A program made the position numbers and the translations under genes. From NCBI GenBank assembly GCA_025210265.1, contig JAOASD010000031.1, positions 62,001 through 126,000 of the forward strand: a stretch of 64,000 bases of DNA, given 5' to 3'. Positions 7,924-15,607 of the stretch are shown piece after piece. Each line of letters starts with the position of its first letter. Positions within the stretch are counted from its first letter, which is position 1. The DNA comes from Pelagimonas sp. GTDB lineage: Bacteria > Pseudomonadota > Alphaproteobacteria > Rhodobacterales > Rhodobacteraceae. The notes below the pieces were generated by a model, which was not told where the DNA came from, made no database searches, and saw only the letters and a list, made by a program, of their open reading frames with translations.

Positions 7924-9801
7924 TCAGCCCGCGTCCTTGCTGTCTTTGTCCCGCGTTTCCAGGCTTTCATACAATTTGCGCTCCAGCTCTCTTTCCAGTT
8001 CCTGCGCGCGGGCCAGGTAATCGGCGTTTTGGGCTGTGGGCACTTCGGGATCCCAAAGCGAGGCCAGTTCGCGAATATTGGTCCGGTCCTGATGAAAAAA
8101 GGTCTGTTCGGCAATCGCTGCCTCGTATTCGGACATGCCGATATTTTCCAGCGCGTAACGCCCGGCGCGCAGGGCGCTGTCGAACACTTCGCGCACGATG
8201 TCATCTGCTCCGGCCTGATACAGCTGATAGACATGGGTGCGTTCTTTGGCGCGGGCGATGATATGCAGGTCCGGGCGCATTCTGCGGGCATAGGCGACCA
8301 GCCGGTTCACCGCTTTGGGATCATCCAGCGCGACGACCAGAACCTGCGCGTTGTCCAGCCCGGCGGCGTGCAGCAATTCGGGGCGCGTCGGATCGCCGAA
8401 AAAGCCCTTATAGCCCATGCGCCGCATCAGGTTGATGGTTTCCATGTCGCGGTCAATCACCACGGCTTTGTAGCCGGTGGATTGCAGCAGGCGATAGACC
8501 AGCTGTCCAAAGCGGCCAATGCCGGCAATGATCACCGGGCCCTGCATGTCGATTTCATCGTCGGCCAGCTCTTCGCCCTCTTCATGCAGGCGAGACTCGA
8601 CCCAGTGGAACAGCATGAACAGCAGCGGGGTGATCAGCATGGACAGCGCAACCACCAGCAGCATCCGGTCGCCCTGGCCGCCCGTCAGCACATGTTGCTG
8701 CGTGGCAAAGGAAATCAGCACAAAGCCAAATTCCCCGGCCTGCGCCAGCCCCAGGGTGAACAGCCAGCGCCCACGCCCCTTCAGGCCAAAGATCCGGGCC
8801 AGGACATACAGAACAGCCCCTTTCAGCGCGATGATCCCCAGCGCCAGCCCAAGGATGCTGACAGGTTCCTGCGCCAGCAGCTCAACATCAATGCCGGCGC
8901 CGACAGTGATGAAAAACAACCCCAACAGCAGGCCTTTGAACGGGGCGATGTCGCTTTCCAATTCGTGCCGAAATTCCGAGTTCGCCAGGACCACACCGGC
9001 AAGAAATGTCCCCAAAGCGGGTGACAACCCGACCAGCATCATCAAAAAGCCGATGCCGATCACAATCAGCAGCGCGATGGCAGTGAACATTTCCGGCAGC
9101 CTTGCGGAGTGGATATAGCGGAACAGCGGGCGCGCGCCGTAGATGCCGCCCAGAATGATCGCGGCAATCACGCCCAGCGTCACCAGGGCCACGCCCCAGC
9201 CGGGCAACCCTTCTACCAGCGACAGGCTGTGATGCGCGTCTTCGACCGCGTGGCGCTGGATGGATCCGTCCGGGCTCAGCACCACGCTGGGCACGGTACC
9301 CAGCAGCGGCAGGATCACCAGCATCGGGATCACCGCGATGTCCTGTGTCAGCAGCACCGAAAACGTCGCCCGCCCGCCGGAGGTCTGGATCAGCCCTTTT
9401 TCCGACAGGGTCTGCAGCACAATCGCGGTCGAGCTCAGCGCCAGGATCATCCCGATGGCCAGCGCGACCTGCCAGTTGAACCCAAGGGCCATGGCCGCAC
9501 CCATGGCCAGCCCGCCGGTCAGCAGGATCTGCGACCCGCCCAGCCCCACCAGCCTGTGCCGCATCGCCCAAAGCGCCCTTGGCTCCAGCTCAAGCCCGAT
9601 GAGAAATAGCATCATCACCACGCCAAATTCTGCGTAATGGCGCAGATCTTCGGTATCCACCACCAGCCCCAGACCAGGGCCGATGGCCAGCCCTGCCAGC
9701 AGATAGCCCAGCACGGATCCCAGCCCCAGCCGCGCCGCGATGGGGACGGCGATCACTGTGGCTGCCAGAAAAACCGAGGCCTGCAGGAGGAAAGAGTCCA
9801 T
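7924..9801 (-). CDS. monovalent cation:proton antiporter, CPA2 family (KefB/KefC type)
   Basis: The 625-residue inner-membrane protein has about 11-13 hydrophobic helices in residues 1-385 (Na+/H+ exchanger fold), then an RCK/TrkA-N domain beginning near residue 420 with the nucleotide motif GIGRFGQLVYRLL and the acidic DRDMETINL strand end. The tail after about residue 560 is charged. KefB/C systems exchange K+ for H+ and are gated by NAD(H) and glutathione adducts. No ancillary KefF/G gene is adjacent. Which cation it moves cannot be told from sequence alone. Confidence 0.88.
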   Translation of the reverse strand: MDSFLLQASVFLAATVIAVPIAARLGLGSVLGYLLAGLAIGPGLGLVVDTEDLRHYAEFGVVMMLFLIGLELEPRALWAMRHRLVGLGGSQILLTGGLAMGAAMALGFNWQVALAIGMILALSSTAIVLQTLSEKGLIQTSGGRATFSVLLTQDIAVIPMLVILPLLGTVPSVVLSPDGSIQRHAVEDAHHSLSLVEGLPGWGVALVTLGVIAAIILGGIYGARPLFRYIHSARLPEMFTAIALLIVIGIGFLMMLVGLSPALGTFLAGVVLANSEFRHELESDIAPFKGLLLGLFFITVGAGIDVELLAQEPVSILGLALGIIALKGAVLYVLARIFGLKGRGRWLFTLGLAQAGEFGFVLISFATQQHVLTGGQGDRMLLVVALSMLITPLLFMLFHWVESRLHEEGEELADDEIDMQGPVIIAGIGRFGQLVYRLLQSTGYKAVVIDRDMETINLMRRMGYKGFFGDPTRPELLHAAGLDNAQVLVVALDDPKAVNRLVAYARRMRPDLHIIARAKERTHVYQLYQAGADDIVREVFDSALRAGRYALENIGMSEYEAAIAEQTFFHQDRTNIRELASLWDPEVPTAQNADYLARAQELERELERKLYESLETRDKDSKDAG

Positions 9802-9914
9802 ATGTGTGTGCCTTTATCTGCTCGCGTTCCCCATGATGCGCCGCCACGCGGAGGGAGGCAACCGGACAATCCGAGGTTGCAGTGTGGCAGGAAGGTTCTA
9901 AAGGCCGGGTTACG

Positions 9915-10883
9915 TTACGCTGCGCCTTGGTGCCACCGGTGCGGTGTGGCCTGGGCCGGGCGCGGCGCACGCGGCATCAGGCGGGACCAGCGCGCTGCGG
10001 TCTGATTGGGCAGGATGTGACGCAGGGTCTGGTACTCCAACGCACCGCTGAGAAAGGCGCGGTACAGTGGAAAGACACCGGGGCGCAGATAGGGGGACCA
10101 GTGACAGATCCGGCGCGTGGCCGCGGCAATGGGAAACCCCGCCTTGCGCAGCGCGGCCAGTGCAGCGGGGTCATCCAGCTGCAGCGTTGCCATGCGCGAC
10201 AGATCCTGGGTTGTGTCCCCATGCCCTAGACCGTGCCCCAGAACTCGCGCACCGGGCTGGGGCGGGGGGATCATGCGCTCTAGCAGAAAGTCGAACAGGT
10301 CGTTTTCGCGGCTGGTGACATTCAAAACTTGCGGCAGATCGGCGGGATCTGTGCCCTGTCTGCTGAGGGCCTGCTGCGCGGTGGGAATAAACTCCGCCCC
10401 GGCCAGCAGGATCATGCGCGCCACCGTGCCGGGGGCGCTTTGTGCCACCGCGCGCAGGGCCACCCGCGCGCCCAGAGAATGCGCAATCAGATGCACCGGA
10501 CGCGTCGGTGCCAGCCGCTGCAGCTGCGCCAGCAGCGCGGCCAGTTGATCGCCTGCCCAGGCGGCGCGTTCAAAGGCCTGCCAGATCGAGCCACGGGCGG
10601 GCCAGCCAAAGGACAGGCCCAGACCGGCGCCGGGCTGGCCGCGCAACCCCAGATGTCGGGGCCAGCTGAGCACACGTGCCCCGGTGATCCGGGGGCGGGT
10701 TGCAAAGATGCTGTCATGCGGGCAGTGGCGCGGATCGCCGGGGCTGTATTTGAACCCGTGGATCATCACGGTCACTGGCCCCGGATCGCAGGCCAGCGCG
10801 CGGCGCAGGCTGGGCAATAGCGGGCTGGACGCGCCATGCAGACGTGTCCCGTCCAGATCGGCAGTGATGCGTAGCAGGGGCAT
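9915..10883 (-). CDS. alpha/beta hydrolase of unknown substrate
   Basis: A 322-residue protein with a HSLGARV nucleophile elbow (IAHSLGARVALRAV), preceded by a PVTVMIHGFKYSPGD strand-loop that is typical of alpha/beta-hydrolases with an oxyanion HGF motif. A late conserved histidine probably lies in LGHGLGHGDTT. No clear signal peptide or membrane segment is seen. It is monocistronic, divergent from metZ, and probably an esterase or lipase. No specific family name is recognised. Confidence 0.75.
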   Translation of the reverse strand: MPLLRITADLDGTRLHGASSPLLPSLRRALACDPGPVTVMIHGFKYSPGDPRHCPHDSIFATRPRITGARVLSWPRHLGLRGQPGAGLGLSFGWPARGSIWQAFERAAWAGDQLAALLAQLQRLAPTRPVHLIAHSLGARVALRAVAQSAPGTVARMILLAGAEFIPTAQQALSRQGTDPADLPQVLNVTSRENDLFDFLLERMIPPPQPGARVLGHGLGHGDTTQDLSRMATLQLDDPAALAALRKAGFPIAAATRRICHWSPYLRPGVFPLYRAFLSGALEYQTLRHILPNQTAARWSRLMPRAPRPAQATPHRWHQGAA

Positions 10884-11094
10884 CCTGTGCTCCAGAATGG
10901 CATTTGGTTCGCTTTCAGCAAGACGGCTGATGGTTTGCTGTTAGCAGTCAGGCTGCGACGGGAAGGTGAAGCATTGGTTACAGCTCCGTGACGCTCTTGA
11001 TTTTGCGGCGCAACAGGCGTATTGCGCGGCTGTGGCGATTTGTTCACCGGATTGCGGGCCACTCGGTTCAGAGCCAATAGGGAACGGTTTCCCA

Positions 11095-11131
11095 CGGCGC
11101 TGATCGGAAAACATGCCGCTAAAGAGGTCAG
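11095..11131 (+). promoter_or_regulatory. candidate SAM-responsive pseudoknot riboswitch (SAM-II-like) in metZ leader
   Basis: CGGC (11095-11098) pairs with GCCG (11115-11118); the loop base run CTGATC (11100-11105) pairs with GGTCAG (11126-11131), giving an H-type pseudoknot. The join contains GCTAAAGAGG, very close to the GCUAAAAAGG core of SAM-II riboswitches, with a TGAT element upstream as in that class. Gene context (homocysteine synthesis) fits. SAM-II is common ahead of met genes in alphaproteobacteria. P1 is short compared with the textbook SAM-II form, so a SAM-V-like or variant class is possible. Confidence 0.6.
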
Positions 11132-11171
11132 GGAAAGGCTCCTTTCGCTTGACTGCGGTGGGGGCTTTTTT
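11127..11171 (+). terminator. leader terminator overlapping an alternative antiterminator hairpin
   Basis: AAAGGCTCC (11134-11142) can pair with GGGGCTTTT (11161-11169), forming a terminator ending in a run of six Ts. An exclusive alternative hairpin uses GTCA/TGAC (11127-11130, 11150-11153) and GAAAGG/CCTTTC (11133-11138, 11141-11146). The GTCA arm of the alternative is part of the pseudoknot strand, suggesting ligand-controlled attenuation. This is inferred from base pairing only. Confidence 0.6.
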
Positions 11172-11189
11172 GTTTGGAGACAGGGTAGC

Positions 11190-12368
11190 ATGACCCAACG
11201 TGGAAAACGCACCAATCTGGTGCATGGCGGCACGCGCCGCAGCCAGTGGAACGAAGTGTCAGAGGCGATCTTTCTGACCCAGGGCTTTGTCTATGACACC
11301 GCCGAACAGGCCGAGGCCCGGTTTCTGAAAACCGGCCCGGATGAATTTATTTATGCGCGCTATGGCAACCCGACCGTGGCCATGTTCGAAGAGCGCATGG
11401 CCCTGCTTGAGGGGGCCGAGGACGGGTTCGCCTGTGCCTCTGGCATGGCGGCGGTGAATGGCGCGCTGTGTTCCATGCTGAAGGCGGGTGACCACGTTGT
11501 TGCTGCCCGCGCGCTGTTTGGCTCCTGCCTGTATATCCTCGAAGACATCCTGACCCGCTATGGGGTCGAGGTCACCTTTGTTGACGGCACCGATCTGGAG
11601 CAGTGGCAAGCGGCGCTGCGCCCGGATACCAAGGTTGCCTTCTTCGAGTCGATGGCGAACCCCACGCTGGAACTGGTTGATATTGAAGGCGTTTCCCGTC
11701 TTGCCCATGCGGTTGGCGCGCTGGTTGTGGTGGATAATGTGTTTTCCACCCCGGTTTACTCAAAGGCCATCTCGCAAGGCGCTGATATTGTTGTTTATTC
11801 CACGACCAAACATGTGGATGGGCAGGGCCGTTGCCTGGGCGGCGTGATCCTGGGCCGCACAGAGCATATTCGCGGTGTGGTCGAACCCTATATGAAACAT
11901 ACCGGTGGTTCCATGAGCCCGTTCAACGCCTGGGTGATGCTGAAGGGGCTGGAAACCATCGAGCTGCGTGTGCGCGCCCAGTCCGAGGGCGCATTGGCCA
12001 TTGCCAACGCCACCGAGGGCCATGCCAAGCTGACCCGCATGATCTACCCCGGCGTTGAAAGCCACGCGCAATATGATCTGGCGCAACGCCAGCTGGGCAA
12101 TGGCGGCACCATGCTGGCGCTTGAGCTGAAGGGCGGCAAAGAGGCGGCGTTTCGCTTTTTGAATGCCCTTGAAATCATCGTGATTTCCAACAATCTGGGG
12201 GATGCGAAATCTATCGCCACCCATCCGGCCACCACCACCCATCAGCGGCTGAGTGACGAACAGCGCGCCGGGCTGGGGATCAGCGACGGTTTGGTGCGTC
12301 TTTCGGTCGGTATTGAAGACCCGGCCGATCTGGTGGCGGATATTATGTCCGCGTTGGACGTCGCCTGA
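11190..12368 (+). CDS. metZ: O-succinylhomoserine sulfhydrylase
   Basis: A 392-residue Cys/Met-metabolism PLP enzyme (fold type I). Features: YARYGNPTVAMFEERMALLEG substrate-binding region (cut here to its family pattern ARYGNPT), FACASGMAAVNGAL, VDNVFSTPV, and the PLP lysine in YSTTKHVDGQG at about Lys207. It makes homocysteine from O-succinylhomoserine and sulfide in the cytosol. The ATG at 11190 is chosen because GGAGA lies 9 bases upstream and the upstream in-frame extension is the structured leader. The leader carries a candidate SAM switch, consistent with methionine-pathway control. Confidence 0.93.
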   Translation: MTQRGKRTNLVHGGTRRSQWNEVSEAIFLTQGFVYDTAEQAEARFLKTGPDEFIYARYGNPTVAMFEERMALLEGAEDGFACASGMAAVNGALCSMLKAGDHVVAARALFGSCLYILEDILTRYGVEVTFVDGTDLEQWQAALRPDTKVAFFESMANPTLELVDIEGVSRLAHAVGALVVVDNVFSTPVYSKAISQGADIVVYSTTKHVDGQGRCLGGVILGRTEHIRGVVEPYMKHTGGSMSPFNAWVMLKGLETIELRVRAQSEGALAIANATEGHAKLTRMIYPGVESHAQYDLAQRQLGNGGTMLALELKGGKEAAFRFLNALEIIVISNNLGDAKSIATHPATTTHQRLSDEQRAGLGISDGLVRLSVGIEDPADLVADIMSALDVA

Positions 12369-12407
12369 CAGGTAAGGGGCAGCGGGAAAGGCCCGGAGGA
12401 ACGGATC

Positions 12408-12430
12408 GCAAAAATTGATCCAATTTTTGC
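12408..12430. repeat. AT-rich intergenic palindrome (copy 1)
   Basis: GCAAAAATTG and CAATTTTTGC form a perfect 10-bp inverted repeat around ATC, 40 bases after metZ. It belongs to a dispersed family of CAAA...TTTG palindromes and may act as a terminator of metZ. Confidence 0.7.
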
Positions 12431-12515
12431 CGGGCCGCGTATCTTTTCTGTTAAATGGATTTCCTGACAGGAAAATCCGCGATAGGGTTACGCGAACGGG
12501 CAGGGGGACCCCCCA

Positions 12516-13586
12516 ATGAATATGCACATGACCGATATGGACAAATCGCCAAGCCGCGAAGAGGCAGAGCAAGCACTGGACGTGCTGCGCCGTTGGGCGG
12601 CGCGCGCTGATGATCAGACCCGTGCCGATCTGGATCCGGCGCTGGCGCGCCCGGAATTGTCGCGGGACTATCCCAGCGATTTTGAATCCGATCAGGCGTA
12701 TCGCGCCACGCTGCCGGATCTGCAGAACGGTCCGTCTTCGTTGATCCGGGGGGCCAAGCGCAGCATTCAGCATGTGGGGATTTCCAATTTCCGCCTGCCG
12801 GTGCGCTATCATTCCCGCGATGCGTCCGACCTGTCGCTGGAAACATCGGTCACTGGGACGGTCAGCCTGGAGGCGGATAAAAAGGGCATCAACATGTCCC
12901 GCATCATGCGCAGTTTCTACGTACATGCGGACAAGACCTTTAGCTTTGAGGTCATCGAGGGCGCGCTGGACGATTACAAAACCGATCTGCAAAGTCTGGA
13001 TGCCCGCATCAACATGGCGCTGCGCTTTCCGATGCAGGTCAAAAGCCTGCGGTCTGGGCTGGTGGGGTATCAGTATTACGATCTGGCGCTGGAGATGGTC
13101 GAACGTGGCGGGCTGCGCCGCAAGATCCTGCATCTGGACTATGTTTATTCCTCGACCTGCCCTTGCTCGCTGGAGCTGAGCGAACATGCGCGCAGCGCCC
13201 GCGGTCAGCTGGCCACGCCGCATTCGCAACGCTCGGTCGCGCGGATTTCCGTCGAGGTGCTGCCCGGTGAATGCCTGTGGTTCGAAGACCTGATCGAAAT
13301 CTGCCGCACCGCCGTGCCGACCGAAACGCAGGTCATGGTGAAGCGCGAGGATGAACAGGCCTTTGCCGAACTGAACGCCGCCAACCCGATCTTTGTCGAG
13401 GATGCCGCGCGCCTGTTTGCCGAGGGCTGTCAGAAAGATCCGCGCATCGGGGATTTCCGCGTTGTGGCGTCGCATCAGGAAAGCCTGCATTCGCATGATG
13501 CGGTGTCGGTGCTGACGGGCGGGGCGCTCTTTGCGTCAGAAAGCCTGGACCCCAAGATGTTCGCCACGCTGCATCATCCGGGCTGA
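12516..13586 (+). CDS. folE2: GTP cyclohydrolase I FolE2 (type IB)
   Basis: The 356-residue protein is a FolE2: it converts GTP to 7,8-dihydroneopterin triphosphate at the start of folate synthesis. The signature VYSSTCPCSLELSEHAR holds Cys215 and Cys217; one is the family's catalytic metal ligand. Other conserved blocks are VGISNFRLPV, VSLEADKKGINMSR and RISVEVLPGECLWFEDLI. FolE2 uses several divalent metals and often replaces zinc-dependent FolE in zinc limitation. No convincing Zur operator is seen upstream. An ATG two codons later is also possible. Confidence 0.93.
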   Translation: MNMHMTDMDKSPSREEAEQALDVLRRWAARADDQTRADLDPALARPELSRDYPSDFESDQAYRATLPDLQNGPSSLIRGAKRSIQHVGISNFRLPVRYHSRDASDLSLETSVTGTVSLEADKKGINMSRIMRSFYVHADKTFSFEVIEGALDDYKTDLQSLDARINMALRFPMQVKSLRSGLVGYQYYDLALEMVERGGLRRKILHLDYVYSSTCPCSLELSEHARSARGQLATPHSQRSVARISVEVLPGECLWFEDLIEICRTAVPTETQVMVKREDEQAFAELNAANPIFVEDAARLFAEGCQKDPRIGDFRVVASHQESLHSHDAVSVLTGGALFASESLDPKMFATLHHPG

Positions 13587-13623
13587 TCTGTCCCACCGAA
13601 CCGGTTTGCAAATCGCCAAGACC

Positions 13624-13655
13624 CGCCGCGCTCGTTCTGAGTGCGGCGTTTTTTT
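13624..13655 (+). terminator. intrinsic terminator after folE2
   Basis: CGCCGCgCTC and GAGtGCGGCG form a G+C-rich stem followed by seven Ts. Confidence 0.88.
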
Positions 13656-13662
13656 GTGCATG

Positions 13663-13674
13663 TCACAGATGTGA
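13663..13674. promoter_or_regulatory. TCACA-N2-TGTGA palindrome
   Basis: A perfect 5-2-5 palindrome just after the folE2 terminator and about 100 bases ahead of the small DUF1127-like gene. Its position would suit an operator, but the spacing does not match the usual CRP/FNR N4-6 site, so the binding protein is unknown. Confidence 0.25.
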
Positions 13675-13738
13675 TCCCCACCGCGCGCTGGTTTTACAGA
13701 TTCCTCATACTCTGCATGTCACCCTAAGCGCGATGGGA

Positions 13739-13767
13739 GGAAACCGTGTTCCTGACAGGAGGTTTCC
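13739..13767 (+). promoter_or_regulatory. hairpin enclosing the ribosome binding site of the DUF1127-like gene
   Basis: GGAAACC (13739-13745) pairs with GGTTTCC (13761-13767); inside, TCCTG and CAGGA form a nested stem. The Shine-Dalgarno AGGAGG (13757-13762) is thus fully buried in stems just ahead of the ATG at 13771. It could act as a translational switch or thermometer. Confidence 0.45.
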
Positions 13768-13770
13768 AAA

Positions 13771-13998
13771 ATGCCGAGAGAGAATATTCAAATCGGGATG
13801 GGGCACACATCCCTTGGCGGCAAAATAGATCAGTATTTTGTGGCAATCGGATTGGGGTTTAATCCCGGCCGACTGCGCCGCGCGCGTCTGCGCAAGATCA
13901 TTGAGCTGGAGGCGGCGAGTGATGCGCAGCTGGCGGCCATGGGGTTAGAGCGTGACGACATCCTGCCCCATGTGTTCCGTGATATTCTGAGCGTCTGA
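13771..13998 (+). CDS. small DUF1127-like protein
   Basis: A 75-residue basic protein. Its second half (LRRARLRKIIELEAASDAQLAAMGLERDDILPHVFRDIL, given here as the LEAASDAQLAAMGLERDDI motif) resembles the DUF1127 pattern 'L..LSD.QL.DIGL.R.DI'. DUF1127 proteins are small Arg-rich proteins; characterised ones in Rhodobacter and Agrobacterium affect RNA turnover and phosphate/carbon physiology. A strong RBS is present but lies in a hairpin. This is the second DUF1127-type gene in the window and is not followed by the sRNA hairpins. Confidence 0.65.
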   Translation: MPRENIQIGMGHTSLGGKIDQYFVAIGLGFNPGRLRRARLRKIIELEAASDAQLAAMGLERDDILPHVFRDILSV

Positions 13999-14071
13999 TC
14001 CAGCGCCACGCGGGAAATGCGTCTTTGCCCGACGCAGAAACCCCGCGTCGCGCGCGGGGCACCGGTGGTTT

Positions 14072-14100
14072 GGGGTATTTGCAAAAGCAGAGAAGCAGAG
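14072..14100 (+). repeat. partial intergenic repeat (tail of the GGGGGC family)
   Basis: TTTGGGGTATTTGCAAAAGC resembles the GGAGGTATTT-plus-AAGAAG tail of the larger repeat family; the GC-rich head is absent. Confidence 0.4.
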
Positions 14101-14155
14101 GCACCGCGCGCCCTATGCGCTTGACACCGGGCGGTGGCGGGGCCAACCCTGCGCC

Positions 14156-15607
14156 ATGTTCGATATTCGCCCCGTTGCCTATGTGATCGGTCTGCTGGTG
14201 GCCTGTCTGGGCGTCACCATGTTGTTGCCGATGCTTGTGGACATCGCCGAGGGGCGGGGTCACTGGCAGGTCTTTTTTGAAAGCGCAATGATCACATCGT
14301 TGACCGGTGTGATGATGGCCCTGGCCAGCGGCAATGCGCGGCGCGAGGGGCTGAGCATCCAGCAGACCTTTTTGCTGACCACTGGCGTCTGGGCGGCACT
14401 GCCGGTTTTTGGCGCGTTGCCCTTTATGCTGGGGGCCACGCAGGCCAGTTTTGTCGATGCGTATTTCGAGGCCATGTCCGGGCTGACGACCACCGGGTCG
14501 ACGGTGCTGTCGGGGTTGGAGGATCTGCCCAAGGGGCTTTTGCTGTGGCGGGGGTTGCTGCAATGGCTGGGCGGCATCGGGATCATTGTTGTGGCCATGG
14601 TGTTTCTGCCTGAACTGCGGGTTGGGGGGATGCAGATCTTTCGCTCGGAAGGGTTTGACACGATGGGTAAGATCCTGCCCCGTGCGACGCAGATCTCTTC
14701 TTCGATTTCAACGATTTATGTGACTTTGACTTTGACCTGTGCCGGGTCTTATGTGGTGGCGGGCATGGGGCCGTTTGATGCCACGGTTCATGCTTTTACC
14801 ACCGTCGCGACCGGGGGCTTTGCCAATTATGATGCGTCCTTTGGCGGGTTTGGGGCGCGGGCTGAATGGGTGGCCTGTGTGTTTATGATGCTGGCGGCGC
14901 TGCCATTTGTGCGGTTTGTGCAGATCAGCACGGGGCGCAGCCTGCGCCCTTTGTGGCAGGACAGCCAGATCCGCATGTTTTTGTTGACGGCGCTGGTTTT
15001 GGTTGCGGTGATGGTGCTGTGGCGTGTGGGCAGCGGCGATGCCAGCGGAGAGGTTGCCTATCGCAAGGCGGCGTTTAACACGATTTCGATCCTCACCGGC
15101 ACCGGTTATGCCAGCCAGGATTACGGGCTGTGGGGCGGTTTTGCCGTGCTGTTCTTTTTCTTCATCGGGCTGATTGGCGGTTGTGCGGGGTCTACCGCCT
15201 GTTCGGTCAAGATCTTTCGCTATCAGTTGCTGTTTGCCTCGATCCGCACTCAGTTAAGGCGCATTCGTTCGCCCAATGGCGTGTTTGTGCCGCGCTATGA
15301 GGGGCGCAAGGTCAGCGATGATGTCCTTAGCTCGGTCATGAGCTTTTTCGTGTTTTTTGTTGTGTCGTTGGGCGTGTTGTCCGTGGCGCTGGCGATGACC
15401 GGTTTGGATTTTATCACCTCCGTGTCTGGCGCGGCCACGGCGCTGGCCAATGTTGGGCCGGGGCTGGGCGATGAAATTGGCCCGGCGGGCAATTTCGCCG
15501 GTCTGAATGATACGGCCAAATGGTTGCTGAGTTTCGCCATGCTGGCCGGGCGGCTGGAGCTGCTGGCCGTGTTTGCCCTGTTCACCCTGCGATTTTGGAG
15601 AGCCTGA
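14156..15607 (+). CDS. trkH: TrkH-type potassium uptake protein
   Basis: The 483-residue inner-membrane protein has the four-repeat M1-P-M2 architecture of TrkH/KtrB. Selectivity-filter-like loops are visible as GLTTTGSTVL, TVATGGFANYD, LTGTGYASQD and LANVGPGLGD, each with the central glycine of the family. It imports K+ with a TrkA partner that binds nucleotides; no trkA is in this window. It overlaps the next gene by one base (TGATG), so they are probably co-transcribed. Confidence 0.92.
   Translation: MFDIRPVAYVIGLLVACLGVTMLLPMLVDIAEGRGHWQVFFESAMITSLTGVMMALASGNARREGLSIQQTFLLTTGVWAALPVFGALPFMLGATQASFVDAYFEAMSGLTTTGSTVLSGLEDLPKGLLLWRGLLQWLGGIGIIVVAMVFLPELRVGGMQIFRSEGFDTMGKILPRATQISSSISTIYVTLTLTCAGSYVVAGMGPFDATVHAFTTVATGGFANYDASFGGFGARAEWVACVFMMLAALPFVRFVQISTGRSLRPLWQDSQIRMFLLTALVLVAVMVLWRVGSGDASGEVAYRKAAFNTISILTGTGYASQDYGLWGGFAVLFFFFIGLIGGCAGSTACSVKIFRYQLLFASIRTQLRRIRSPNGVFVPRYEGRKVSDDVLSSVMSFFVFFVVSLGVLSVALAMTGLDFITSVSGAATALANVGPGLGDEIGPAGNFAGLNDTAKWLLSFAMLAGRLELLAVFALFTLRFWRA

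Larger units (their letters stand above)
10884..11189 (+). other. metZ leader / divergent intergenic region
   Basis: These 306 bases separate the hydrolase and metZ starts. The metZ-proximal part holds the candidate SAM riboswitch and terminator described separately. The remainder (10884-11094) presumably contains both promoters, but no convincing -35/-10 pair was found. Confidence 0.5.

Noticed and set aside
11022-11189. Longer MetZ N-terminus starting at 11022
   Set aside because: The extension is the structured leader; a proper RBS lies 9 bases before ATG 11190 and family homology begins there.
12434-12515. Zur operator ahead of folE2
   Set aside because: FolE2 is often zinc-regulated, but the near-palindrome GGATTTCCTGACAGGAAAATCC-like segment does not match a Zur box I can state with confidence.
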